64,000 nt of DNA from positions 1 to 64,000 of the forward strand of contig NZ_QKWH01000004.1 in NCBI RefSeq assembly GCF_003244315.1. The letters are read 5' to 3'. Below, one piece after another: positions 10,043 to 19,414 of this stretch (its first letter is position 1; each line of letters opens with the position of its first letter). This stretch comes from Xylanimonas oleitrophica. GTDB lineage: Bacteria > Actinomycetota > Actinomycetes > Actinomycetales > Cellulomonadaceae. The notes beneath the pieces were generated by a model that did not search any database, was not told where the DNA came from, and was given only the letters and a program-made list of their open reading frames with translations. Made by a program: the position numbers and the translations under genes.

Positions 10043-12343
10043 TCACACGCTACGCCGTGACCCCGACACCCGTCCCGCCGGCCGCTCGCCCATCTCGAAC
10101 CACACCGTCTTGCCCGCCACGTCCGTGCCGTGCCGGCCCACGATCTCGGTGCCGTCGTGGTCGTCCACACCCCACCGGGTCGCCAGCCGGTCGAGGAACT
10201 GCACACCGCGGCCCGAGAGCTCGTGCGGCTCCGGGTCCTTCATCTGCGGCAGGTCGGTCGACGCGTCGCGCACCCCCACCCGGAACCAGCCCGCGCTGAT
10301 CTCCACCATCACGCTCACCCGGCCGCCCGCGTGCTCCAGGGCGTTGGTCAGCAGCTCGCTCGACAGCAGCATCGCCGTCCGCCGCTCGCGGACCTCGACG
10401 CCCGACGTCTCCAGCATGTCGTCCACCCACCGCCGGGCGGGACCCAGGTCGCTGAGGCTGTTGGCCACGCGCCGCTCGGCGCGCACGATGCCGTCCTGGG
10501 CCGGCGGCGTGCCCGGGCTGCTGCCCGGGGTGGGCGGGCGCACGGCCGGGACGGCCGCCGTCGGCGCCGCGACACGGGCCCGCACCGCCAGCACGGCGAC
10601 GTCGTCGCGCTGCGGCGTCGCCACCAGGCGACGCACCAGAGCCCCCGGGAGGGTGGCGGTGGCGGCGTCCCGGGTGGCGGCGAGCGCGTCGGCGAGCAGG
10701 GTGATGCGGTCCTTCAGGAGGGACCCCCGGGCCTCCACGAGCCCGTCGGTGTACAGCAGCAGCGTCTCGCCGGGCCGCAGGATCGTCGTGTGGTCGTGCC
10801 GCTGCGTCGACGGCGCCACGCCCAGCAGCAGGTCGGGCACGGCCTGCAGCCGTTCCACGAACCCGCCCTGGCGCAGCACCAGCGGCGGAGGATGGCCGGC
10901 GTTCGCCCACGTGAGCACGTAGGAGCCGGGCTCCAGCACGATCCCGCTGCCGCCCGGGGCCTGGCGCTCCAGCCGCACGACGACGGCGGTGGCCCCGGCG
11001 TCAGGGCCGAGCTGGTGGTTCGCGCGGTCCAGCAGGGTCAGCAGCGCCGACGGCGACTCGTCGTGGCTCCACGCGAGCGCCCGCAGCATCGACCGGAGCT
11101 GGCCCATGCGGGCGGCGGCCTGCATGTCGTGCCCCGTGACGTCGCCGATCATCAGCACGGTGGTGTCGTCGTCCACCACCACGACGTCGTACCAGTCGCC
11201 GCCCACCTGGTCGGTGCGGGTGGCGGGCGCGTACGTGGTGGCGATGTCGAGGTTCGCCACCGCGGGCGGGTCCGTCAGCAGCGCCTCCTGCAGCGTGGTG
11301 GCCACGTGCCGGCGGGCCTCCAGCAGCGCCACCCGGTCCAGGGCGTGCGCCACGTAGGGGGCCAGCGTGCTCTGCAGCGACGCCGTGTCCTTGTCGTGCG
11401 CCCGCTCGGAGTCCCAGCGGGTCACGACGACGGCGACCACCCGTCCGTGGGCCTGCACCGGCAGCACGGAGCACGCGCCGTCGTGGTCCAGGCGCCCCGC
11501 CAGGTGCGGGTACCGTGCCGAGAGCTCCGCGCCGCTGGAGAAGAACAGCGGCTTGCCGGTGCGCGCCACCTCCGGCACGGGCAGGTTGTCGGTGGTGCGG
11601 GAGCGCACCGGCGCCGCGGAGCGCGGCCGCTTCCCCGCGGGGGCGACGTCGACCCCGGCCGAGACGAACGTGATGTCCCGGCGCTCGTGGTCCACCAGGG
11701 CCAGCGCGCACGAGTGCGCACCCATCCCGGAGCGCACCACGCGCAGGATCGCCTGCTCCACCTGCACCGCGCTCGTGGCGTCAGCGAACGCCTCGGACAG
11801 GCTCAGCAGCAGCTGGGAGCGCCGTTGCGCCTTGCGGGCGGCGCGCTCGGCCGCCTTGGCGCGCTCGCGCTCGGTGCGCAGGCGGATCTCACCGCTGCAG
11901 GACGCCGCGAGGTCGGAGAGCGTGGCCAGGTCGCCCTCGGTCCAGGAACGGGGGCGGGTGTCGATCGCGACGAGGGCACCGACGGGCTTGTCGTCGCCCG
12001 CGAGCACCGGCAGGGCCGCGACGGCGCCCGCGGCGGCACCGAACAGCGCGCACACCGTCGCGGCGCGGGGGTCCTGGGAGACGTCGGCCAGCACGAGCGG
12101 CTTGCCGCTCTCCACCACGCGGCGGGTGATCGAGTCGTCGATCCGTACGCGGCGCGTGGTCTGGTAGGGCTCGGGCATGCCCAGCGCGCCCGGGAGCACC
12201 ACGCCGCCGGGCGCCACCAGGGACACGGTGGCCACGGCGACGTCGAGCTGGCGCCGCACCAGGCGCACCACCCGGTCGAACGCCTCGTCGGCGCGCGAGA
12301 GCCCGAGCCGTGGCTGCGGGATCACCGGGGCGTCCTGGGGCAT
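10043..12343 (-). CDS. GAF-GAF-SpoIIE phosphatase-ATPase regulatory protein
   Basis: A soluble multidomain signalling protein of 766 aa. Two GAF domains (about residues 15-165 and 190-340) are followed by a PP2C/SpoIIE phosphatase domain (about 355-590) with GGDWYDVV, MIGDVTGHDMQAA, WANAGHPPP and LLLYTDGLVEAR holding the metal-binding aspartates. The last domain (about 640-755) is an RsbW-like HATPase with SSELLTNALEHA as the N box and a late SGRGVQFLDRLA. Such proteins act in partner switching. Since phosphatase and anti-sigma-like kinase modules share one chain, it may control anti-sigma antagonists encoded elsewhere; none is seen nearby. ATG 12343 is preferred over 12361 because a -10-like CATCCT lies 6 nt before it. 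Confidence 0.85.
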   Translation of the reverse strand: MPQDAPVIPQPRLGLSRADEAFDRVVRLVRRQLDVAVATVSLVAPGGVVLPGALGMPEPYQTTRRVRIDDSITRRVVESGKPLVLADVSQDPRAATVCALFGAAAGAVAALPVLAGDDKPVGALVAIDTRPRSWTEGDLATLSDLAASCSGEIRLRTERERAKAAERAARKAQRRSQLLLSLSEAFADATSAVQVEQAILRVVRSGMGAHSCALALVDHERRDITFVSAGVDVAPAGKRPRSAAPVRSRTTDNLPVPEVARTGKPLFFSSGAELSARYPHLAGRLDHDGACSVLPVQAHGRVVAVVVTRWDSERAHDKDTASLQSTLAPYVAHALDRVALLEARRHVATTLQEALLTDPPAVANLDIATTYAPATRTDQVGGDWYDVVVVDDDTTVLMIGDVTGHDMQAAARMGQLRSMLRALAWSHDESPSALLTLLDRANHQLGPDAGATAVVVRLERQAPGGSGIVLEPGSYVLTWANAGHPPPLVLRQGGFVERLQAVPDLLLGVAPSTQRHDHTTILRPGETLLLYTDGLVEARGSLLKDRITLLADALAATRDAATATLPGALVRRLVATPQRDDVAVLAVRARVAAPTAAVPAVRPPTPGSSPGTPPAQDGIVRAERRVANSLSDLGPARRWVDDMLETSGVEVRERRTAMLLSSELLTNALEHAGGRVSVMVEISAGWFRVGVRDASTDLPQMKDPEPHELSGRGVQFLDRLATRWGVDDHDGTEIVGRHGTDVAGKTVWFEMGERPAGRVSGSRRSV
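10047..10052 (-). promoter_or_regulatory. -10 element (leaderless) for the SnoaL-tailed sigma factor
   Basis: Minus-strand hexamer TAGCGT, 7 nt before the ATG at 10039. It lies inside the last codons of the upstream gene, so the sigma gene may be expressed independently. Confidence 0.4.
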
Positions 12344-12349
12344 TCGCCC

Positions 12350-12355
12350 AGGATG
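12350..12355 (-). promoter_or_regulatory. -10 element (leaderless) for the GAF-SpoIIE gene
   Basis: Minus-strand hexamer CATCCT, 6 nt before the ATG at 12343. The match is weaker than at the other sites. Confidence 0.3.
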
Positions 12356-12515
12356 AGCCATGAACGGCCCCTGGTTCCAGGTGAACGGCGTTCTGGGGGC
12401 GCGGCTTCACCTCTCCGGTCCTACCGATTGCGATCTGCGTCACACCGCGCGCACACTGGAAACCTGCCTGTGGACACTCACGGACTGTTCTTCCCGGACC
12501 CGACACGGGGGTGGA

Positions 12516-13232
12516 GTGGTGGTTGGAAACCAGAGCACGTCGTCGTCCTTCGAGGCCCTGCCCATGCTCGGCCGCGGCAAGCACCGCAACCCCAAGAAGG
12601 GCGCCTGCTTCATGGAGCTCGCGTCCTTCCTGGCCGGTGAACGGTGGAGCGACCACCCGCAGTGCACGCACCCGCTGCTCGCGATGCTCGCCCGCGCCGT
12701 CAACGACCTGACCTCCGACGCCGCCCGGCCTCGGCTGGCGCCGCTCATCCCGTCCGTCATCGGGCTCACGAGCGACGACCCCCGCTGGGACGTGCGCATC
12801 GCGCTGCGCGCCGCGCGGACCGCCCTGCCCGTCGCACCCGCAGACCGGCAGCAGACCCTGGCCGTCGCCATCATCGGCGCCGAGCGCATGCTCGACGTCC
12901 TCGACGGGCGCCCCGAGGGCTCCCTCGAGCCCGAGAGCGTCGAGGCGCTGGCCGCCGTGCCGCGCACCGCCGAGTGGGCGCAGAAGTTCTGCGCCGGGAC
13001 GCACGTGCGGCCCAAGCGGTTCGTGCGCGACGCCGCCCCCTCCGTCGTCTCCACGGCGGTGCAGGGCATCAGCGAGGCGTTCGTGCCCGACGTCGACGCC
13101 CGCCTGCGCGAGCTGCTCGCCGCCGTCATCGGCGACGCCCGCCGGTGGGCCGGCCGGCTCGACGAGGACGCCCCGCTGGTGCGCGAGTCGTGGGAGCCGG
13201 TGGTCCGACCCGCCACGGTCGGCTCGCACTGA
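12516..13232 (+). CDS. Conserved actinobacterial protein of unknown function
   Basis: A soluble, mostly helical protein of about 238 aa. I do not know a function. The early block GKHRNPKKGACFMELASFLAGERWSDHPQC has cysteines and reads like a strongly conserved motif, and LAPLIPSVIGLTSDDPRWDVRIALRAA follows. I recall similar unannotated proteins in other actinobacteria but could not check. The start is uncertain: GTG 12516 or 12519 follow a GGGGGTGGA run, and ATG 12564 has GAGG upstream. The gene is divergent from the GAF-SpoIIE regulator across about 170 bp. Confidence 0.7.
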   Translation: MVVGNQSTSSSFEALPMLGRGKHRNPKKGACFMELASFLAGERWSDHPQCTHPLLAMLARAVNDLTSDAARPRLAPLIPSVIGLTSDDPRWDVRIALRAARTALPVAPADRQQTLAVAIIGAERMLDVLDGRPEGSLEPESVEALAAVPRTAEWAQKFCAGTHVRPKRFVRDAAPSVVSTAVQGISEAFVPDVDARLRELLAAVIGDARRWAGRLDEDAPLVRESWEPVVRPATVGSH

Positions 13233-13297
13233 CCGTGCGCGACGGGGGCGTCACGCTTTCGCCCGCGGTTCTCACCCGGATCGCCGCACCGCTCGGC

Positions 13298-13303
13298 TAG
13301 CCT
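13298..13303 (+). promoter_or_regulatory. -10 element (leaderless) for the PBP gene
   Basis: Hexamer TAGCCT, 7 nt before the GTG at 13311. Confidence 0.45.
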
Positions 13304-13310
13304 CCGTCGG

Positions 13311-15341
13311 GTGCGCACCCGCATCCGCACCACCTCGCCCCGCAGCACCGCCGCTCGCGGCGGCCTCGCCCGCCGCCTCGCCGCGCTGCTGACCGTCCCT
13401 GCCCTCGCGCTGCCCCTGGCCGCGTGCACGGGCACCGAGATCCCGGCGCCCGACGCCGCGGCCCGCGCCCTCGTCGGAGGGCTGCAGGACGGCTCGCTGG
13501 AGGGCGTGGAGGTCACCACCGACACCTCGAGCGACCCGCAGGCACAGCTCGACGAGATCCTCGCGCCGCTGCTCGAGGCCTCGGGGGCAGAGCACCCGTC
13601 CGTCGAGCTGGCCAAGGTCGCCACGGTGGAGGAGGGGGACGACGCCGGGCGGCGCGCCACGGCCACGCTCAAGTGGACGTGGGCGCTGGGCGGCGACGCC
13701 GAGTGGACGTACCTGACCCGCGCAGAGCTGGAGTACCAGGACCCGCCCGAGGGGTCCGACGGACCGGGGGAGTGGGCCACCGGCTGGACGCCCTCCATCC
13801 TCGCCCCCGACCTCGCACCCGGGGAGCGCATCGCCGTCGAGCGCGTCGCCGCCGAGCGTGGCGACATCCTGGACGGGAAGGGCGAGCCGCTCGTGACCAC
13901 CCGCCCGGTGTGGCGGATCGGCATCGACAAGACCCGGGCCGGGGCCGACACGTGGGACGCCTCGGCCCGCGCCCTGGCGGAGCTGGTGACCGCCGGTGGC
14001 GTCGCCGTCGACCCGCAGGCCTACGCCGAGCGCGTGGCGGCCGCAGGGCCCAAGGCGTTCGTCGAGCTCGTCACCGTGCGCCAGGAGGGCTCGGACGTCG
14101 ACGTCGACGCCGCCCGCGGCATCGTGGGCGTCAACGTGATCCCCGCCGAGCGCGAGCTCGCCCCGACGTCCACGTTCGCCCGCCCGATCCTCGGCCGCTC
14201 CGGCGAGGCCACCGCGGAGATCGTGGAGGAGTCCGAGGGGCGCGTCCAGCCGGGCGACGTCACCGGGCTCTCCGGCCTGCAGCGCCAGTACGACGCCCAG
14301 CTCGCCGGGACGGCCGGCCTCGTGGTGCGGACCGTGCCCGCAGGTGGCGACGACGCCTCCGCCGAGGCGGCCGGCACCGAGGGCGACGGCTCGCGCGAGC
14401 TGTTCCGGCGTGACGCCGTGGACGGCACGCCGCTGCAGACCACTTTCGACGTCGCGCTGCAGGAGCGCGCCGAGCGCGTCCTGGCCGACGTCGGCCCGGC
14501 CAGCGCCATCGTCGCGATCCGCCCGTCCACGGGCGAGGTGCTGGCTGCCGCCTCGGGTCCCGGCAGCAACGGCCTCAACACCGCGCTGGCGGGCAAGTAC
14601 CCGCCCGGCTCCACGTTCAAGGTGGTCGACGCCCTGGCCTTCGCGCGCAAGGGCGTCGCTGCGGACACCCCCGTACCGTGCACGCCGTCGATCAACGTCA
14701 ACGGCCGCCAGTTCAACAACGTGCCCGAGTACCCGGCCTCCGGGCTGGGCGACGTGCCGCTGCGCACCGCGTTCGCGCACTCCTGCAACACCGCGATGAT
14801 CAGCCAGCGCGACAAGGTCTCGCAGCAGGACCTGCACGACGCGGGCGTCGACCTGGGCCTCGGGGCGCCCTCGGCACTCGGTGCCCCGGCCTTCTTCGGC
14901 AACGTGCCCACCGACGCGACGCCCGCCCAGCACGCGGCGACGATGATCGGCCAGGACCGCGTCGAGGCCTCCCCGCTGACGATGGCCACCGTGGCGGCGA
15001 GCATCGCGGCCGGCAAGCGCGTCGAGCCGGTGCTCGTGCGGCCCGCCGAGGCCCCGCAGACCGAGCCGGCTCCCGAGTCACGGCTCACCGCCGACGAGGC
15101 GGCGGCCGTGCGCGGCCTCATGGGGGCCGTGGTGAGTGACGGCAGCGCCGGCCTCCTCAAGGACGTGCCCGGCATCGTGGGGGCCAAGACGGGCACCGCC
15201 CAGTTCGGCGACGGCTCCCGCCAGCACGTGTGGATGATCGCGATCGCCGACGACCTCGCCGTCTCGGTGTTCGTCGAGGAGGGCGACCGGGGCTCGTCCA
15301 CGGCCGGGCCGCTGATGAAGGCGTTCCTCACCGGGTCCTGA
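13311..15341 (+). CDS. Class B penicillin-binding protein, lipoprotein, PBP2a-like layout
   Basis: Cell-wall transpeptidase of 676 aa. A twin-basic signal ends in a lipobox LPLAAC near residue 39, so it is membrane-tethered by lipid. An NTF2-like MecA_N domain (about 45-160) precedes a PBP dimerisation domain (AERGDILDGKGEPLVTTRPV to the GLSGLQRQYDAQLAG region) and the transpeptidase domain. The catalytic motifs are S434-T-F-K, S491-C-N and K626-T-G-T. A MecA_N domain does not by itself imply beta-lactam resistance; many actinobacteria have such a PBP (PBPA/PbpB type). A hairpin follows the stop. Confidence 0.92.
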   Translation: MRTRIRTTSPRSTAARGGLARRLAALLTVPALALPLAACTGTEIPAPDAAARALVGGLQDGSLEGVEVTTDTSSDPQAQLDEILAPLLEASGAEHPSVELAKVATVEEGDDAGRRATATLKWTWALGGDAEWTYLTRAELEYQDPPEGSDGPGEWATGWTPSILAPDLAPGERIAVERVAAERGDILDGKGEPLVTTRPVWRIGIDKTRAGADTWDASARALAELVTAGGVAVDPQAYAERVAAAGPKAFVELVTVRQEGSDVDVDAARGIVGVNVIPAERELAPTSTFARPILGRSGEATAEIVEESEGRVQPGDVTGLSGLQRQYDAQLAGTAGLVVRTVPAGGDDASAEAAGTEGDGSRELFRRDAVDGTPLQTTFDVALQERAERVLADVGPASAIVAIRPSTGEVLAAASGPGSNGLNTALAGKYPPGSTFKVVDALAFARKGVAADTPVPCTPSINVNGRQFNNVPEYPASGLGDVPLRTAFAHSCNTAMISQRDKVSQQDLHDAGVDLGLGAPSALGAPAFFGNVPTDATPAQHAATMIGQDRVEASPLTMATVAASIAAGKRVEPVLVRPAEAPQTEPAPESRLTADEAAAVRGLMGAVVSDGSAGLLKDVPGIVGAKTGTAQFGDGSRQHVWMIAIADDLAVSVFVEEGDRGSSTAGPLMKAFLTGS

Positions 15342-15359
15342 CCGCCGCCGCCCTCCTGC

Positions 15360-15412
15360 GTGCGGGCACGCAGCCTTCCCCGCACGCCGGGGTGGAGGCT
15401 CCGTGCCCGCAC
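15360..15412. terminator. Bidirectional hairpin between PBP and SHOCT genes
   Basis: Outer arms 15360-15370 and 15402-15412 pair over 11 bp (GTGCGGGCACG with CGTGCCCGCAC). The inner part pairs imperfectly. It lies between convergent genes. Confidence 0.6.
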
Positions 15413-15421
15413 GACCGGGGA

Positions 15422-15715
15422 TCAGCGCTCCCGCGCCTCCGGGCGCAGCACCTGCAGGCGGGTGCGGTACTCGGCCTCGTCGATCTCGCCGCGTGCGTAG
15501 CGCTCGCCCAGCACTGCGACCGGGTCCGGTCCGGTGCCGTGCCGCCAGCCCGGTGGGACCCATCCGCGGCGCGTGCGCCGGATCACGAAGAACACCACCG
15601 CCGCGGCCAGCAGGAACCACAGGATCGGGAACACCACCCACCACCCGGGTCCGCCGCCGTAGGCGGGGCCCCAGCCGGGGTGCGACGCGAGAGCACCGGT
15701 GTACGTCGTGAGCAT
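15422..15715 (-). CDS. Small membrane protein with C-terminal SHOCT motif
   Basis: 97 aa. An N-terminal Gly/Tyr/Pro-rich stretch is followed by one membrane segment (WVVFPILWFLLAAAVVFFVI) and a basic turn. The C-terminal SHOCT motif DPVAVLGERYARGEIDEAEYRTRLQVL is a short helical-hairpin domain of oligomerisation or membrane-targeting type. The ATG at 15715 is chosen over the upstream open frame because GAGGAGG lies at correct spacing. The specific role is unknown. Confidence 0.8.
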   Translation of the reverse strand: MLTTYTGALASHPGWGPAYGGGPGWWVVFPILWFLLAAAVVFFVIRRTRRGWVPPGWRHGTGPDPVAVLGERYARGEIDEAEYRTRLQVLRPEARER

Positions 15716-15870
15716 GGCGACCTCCTCGGGTCCGGCCGGGGTCTGCCCCACGGCCGTGCGGCCGACCTCCGGCCGCACCACCAGGCTGCGCTGCCGCAGG
15801 CCGCGCCGTCGTCACCCCTGCGTGCCGAGGTCGGTACCCCCGTGGTGCCGCCTCGGGCACGGCGGACCGC

Positions 15871-16532
15871 TCACGTGCTCCAGCCAGGCCGGACCAGCCC
15901 CGCCTCGTAGGCGACCACCACGAGCTGGGCGCGATCACGTGCGCCCAGCTTGGTCAGCACCCGCGACACGTGCGTCTTGACCGTCGACTCCGACAGGAAC
16001 AGCGTGGCCGCGATCTCGTCGTTGGCCAGCCCGCGCGCCACCTCGACCAGCACCTCCCGCTCGCGCGGCGTCAGCTCGGCCAGGCCCGGCGGCGGGGCGA
16101 CGTCGCGGGTCCCCAGCGCCACCCGGGCCAGCAGCCTGCGCGTGACCGTCGGGGAGAGCAGCGCGTCACCGGCGGCGGCCACGCGCACGGCGCGCACCAG
16201 GTCCGCCGGCTCGGTGTCCTTCACGAGGAACCCCGACGCCCCGCCCCGGATCGCCTCGGCCACGTACTCGTCGTGCTCGAACGTCGTCACGACGACGACG
16301 TGCACGCCCGCCGCTCTCGGGTCGGACACGATGCGGCGCGTCGCCTCCAGCCCGTCGAGGCCCGGCATCCGCACGTCCATGAGCACGACGTCGGGCAGGT
16401 GCTCGAGGGCGAGGCGCACGGCCTCGTCCCCGGTCGCGGCCTCGCCGACCACCCGCACGTCGGGCTCGGCGTCGAGCAGCGCGCGGAACCCGCCGCGCAC
16501 CAGCGCCTGGTCGTCGGCGAGCAGGACGTCGA

Positions 16533-16536
<4 letters not shown>
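15871..16536 (-). CDS. NarL/LuxR-family response regulator
   Basis: 221 aa. The receiver domain has acidic residues ADD near positions 7-9, phospho-acceptor Asp54 in [13 protein letters not shown], the TTFEHDEYV switch region and the VKD lysine. The C-terminal LuxR helix-turn-helix is [43 protein letters not shown]. The GTG start at 16536 overlaps the stop of the histidine kinase (GTGA), so the two form a coupled two-component system with unknown targets. Confidence 0.93.
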
Positions 16537-17957
<1,421 letters not shown>

Positions 17958-17963
17958 GGTCTG

Positions 17964-17969
17964 ACGCTA
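17964..17969 (-). promoter_or_regulatory. -10 element (leaderless) for the histidine kinase operon
   Basis: Minus-strand hexamer TAGCGT, 6 nt before the ATG at 17957. It lies within an inverted repeat: CTGACGC at 17961-17967 and GCGTCAG at 17990-17996 could be an operator. Confidence 0.45.
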
Positions 17970-18107
17970 CGCCGCCGGCGCCGCCGTGGGCGTCAGCCCG
18001 GGGTGCCGCCCGCCGTCCGACCCAGGTACCGCTCGCGGGCCTCACCCGGCCGGTGGCGGGCGACGGTGGACGAGGAGCGGGCGCCGGGTGGGCGACGGGC
18101 GGATGGG

Positions 18108-19358
18108 TCAGGCGAACCGGGCCTCGCGCTCCAGGACCCGGCCCGCGCCCCGACCGCCGTCCGCGGCGGCGTCCCAGGTGTAGACCTCGGTGCCGGTGAC
18201 GAACACGTGCTCGGCGCGCGAGCCGACGTCGAGCGGGTCGCCCGACCACACCACCACGTCGCCGTCCAGGCCGGGAGCGAGCGCACCCACGCGCTGGTCC
18301 AGGCCCAGGAACTGCGCGGGGTTCACCGTCATCGCCGCCAGCGCCACGTCCCGGTCCAGGCCCTCCTTCACCGCGAGCGACGCCTGGTGCACCAGGAAGT
18401 TGATCGGCACCACGGGGTGGTCGGTGGTGATCGCGACGCGGACGCCGGCCTCGGCCAGGCGGGCCAGGTTCCCGATGGCGCGGTGCCGCAGCTCGACCTT
18501 GGACCGGCTGGTGAACAGCGGGCCGAAGATCACCGGCACGTCCTTCTCGGCCAGCACGTCTGCGAGGAACGCGCCCTCGGTGCCGTGGTTGATGACCAGC
18601 CGGTAGCCGAACTCCTCGGCCAGGCGCAGAGCCGTGGCGATGTCGTCGGCGCGGTGGGTGTGCTGGTCCCAGGCGAGCTCGCCCGCCAGCACACGGGCCA
18701 AGGTCTCCTTGGCGAGGTCGCGCTCGAACGGCTCACCCTTCGCGGCGGCGGCGTCCCGCCTGGCGGCGTACGCCTGCGCCTCCACGAAGGCCTGGCGGAT
18801 CACGGCCGCGACGCCCAGCCGGGTGGAGGGCAGCTGCTTCTTGTCGCCGTAGACCCGCTTGGGGTTCTCGCCGAGCGCGGACTTCACGGACACGGCGTCG
18901 CTGACGACCTGCTCGTCCACGGTGCGCCCGCCCCACGACTTGATCGCCACGGTCTGCCCGCCGATGGGGTTGCCCGAGCCGGGCTTGACCACCACGGACG
19001 TGATGCCGCCGGCCAGCGCGTCCCGGAAGCCCTCGTCCTCGATGTTGATGGCGTCCAGCGCACGCAGCGCCGCACCGTTGGGGTCGGTCATCTCGTTGGT
19101 GTCGTTCCCGGCCCAGCCCTCGCCCTCCTCGTGCACGCCCACGTGGCCGTGCGACTCCACGAAGCCGGGCAGCACCCAGCGCCCGCCGGCGTCGAGGGTG
19201 CGCACGCCGTCGGGCACGACGACGTCGGCGCCGACGGCGGTGATGACGCCGTCCTCCACCAGCACCGTGCCGTTCTCCACCGGCGCGGAGGCCACGGGCA
19301 CGACGTAGGCGTTGGTGATGGCGACGGACGAGCGGGCGGTGCGGATCGGAGAGGTCAT
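18108..19358 (-). CDS. Amidohydrolase, imidazolonepropionase-like
   Basis: A TIM-barrel metal-dependent hydrolase of 416 aa. It has the N-terminal beta-sandwich strand ITNAYVVPVASAPVENGTVLVEDGVITAVG, the metal motif in LPGFVESHGHVG, INHGTEG, and the late Asp in ITTDHPVVPINFL. It closes with the sandwich strands GDVVVWSGDPLDVGSRAEHVFVTG. The substrate is not evident; the fold is shared by imidazolonepropionases and peptidase-like amidohydrolases. ATG 19358 is favoured by GGAG just upstream; an in-frame ATG three codons earlier (19367) is possible. Confidence 0.88.
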   Translation of the reverse strand: MTSPIRTARSSVAITNAYVVPVASAPVENGTVLVEDGVITAVGADVVVPDGVRTLDAGGRWVLPGFVESHGHVGVHEEGEGWAGNDTNEMTDPNGAALRALDAINIEDEGFRDALAGGITSVVVKPGSGNPIGGQTVAIKSWGGRTVDEQVVSDAVSVKSALGENPKRVYGDKKQLPSTRLGVAAVIRQAFVEAQAYAARRDAAAAKGEPFERDLAKETLARVLAGELAWDQHTHRADDIATALRLAEEFGYRLVINHGTEGAFLADVLAEKDVPVIFGPLFTSRSKVELRHRAIGNLARLAEAGVRVAITTDHPVVPINFLVHQASLAVKEGLDRDVALAAMTVNPAQFLGLDQRVGALAPGLDGDVVVWSGDPLDVGSRAEHVFVTGTEVYTWDAAADGGRGAGRVLEREARFA

Positions 19359-19414
19359 GCTCTCCATGTAACACCGGTCGTGTTTCGCCGCGGCAACGGT
19401 CCGCGGGGCGGACC

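Noticed and set aside
13311-15341. Reading the PBP as a methicillin-resistance determinant because of its MecA_N-like domain
   Set aside because: This domain is common in ordinary actinobacterial class B PBPs; sequence alone does not show drug resistance.
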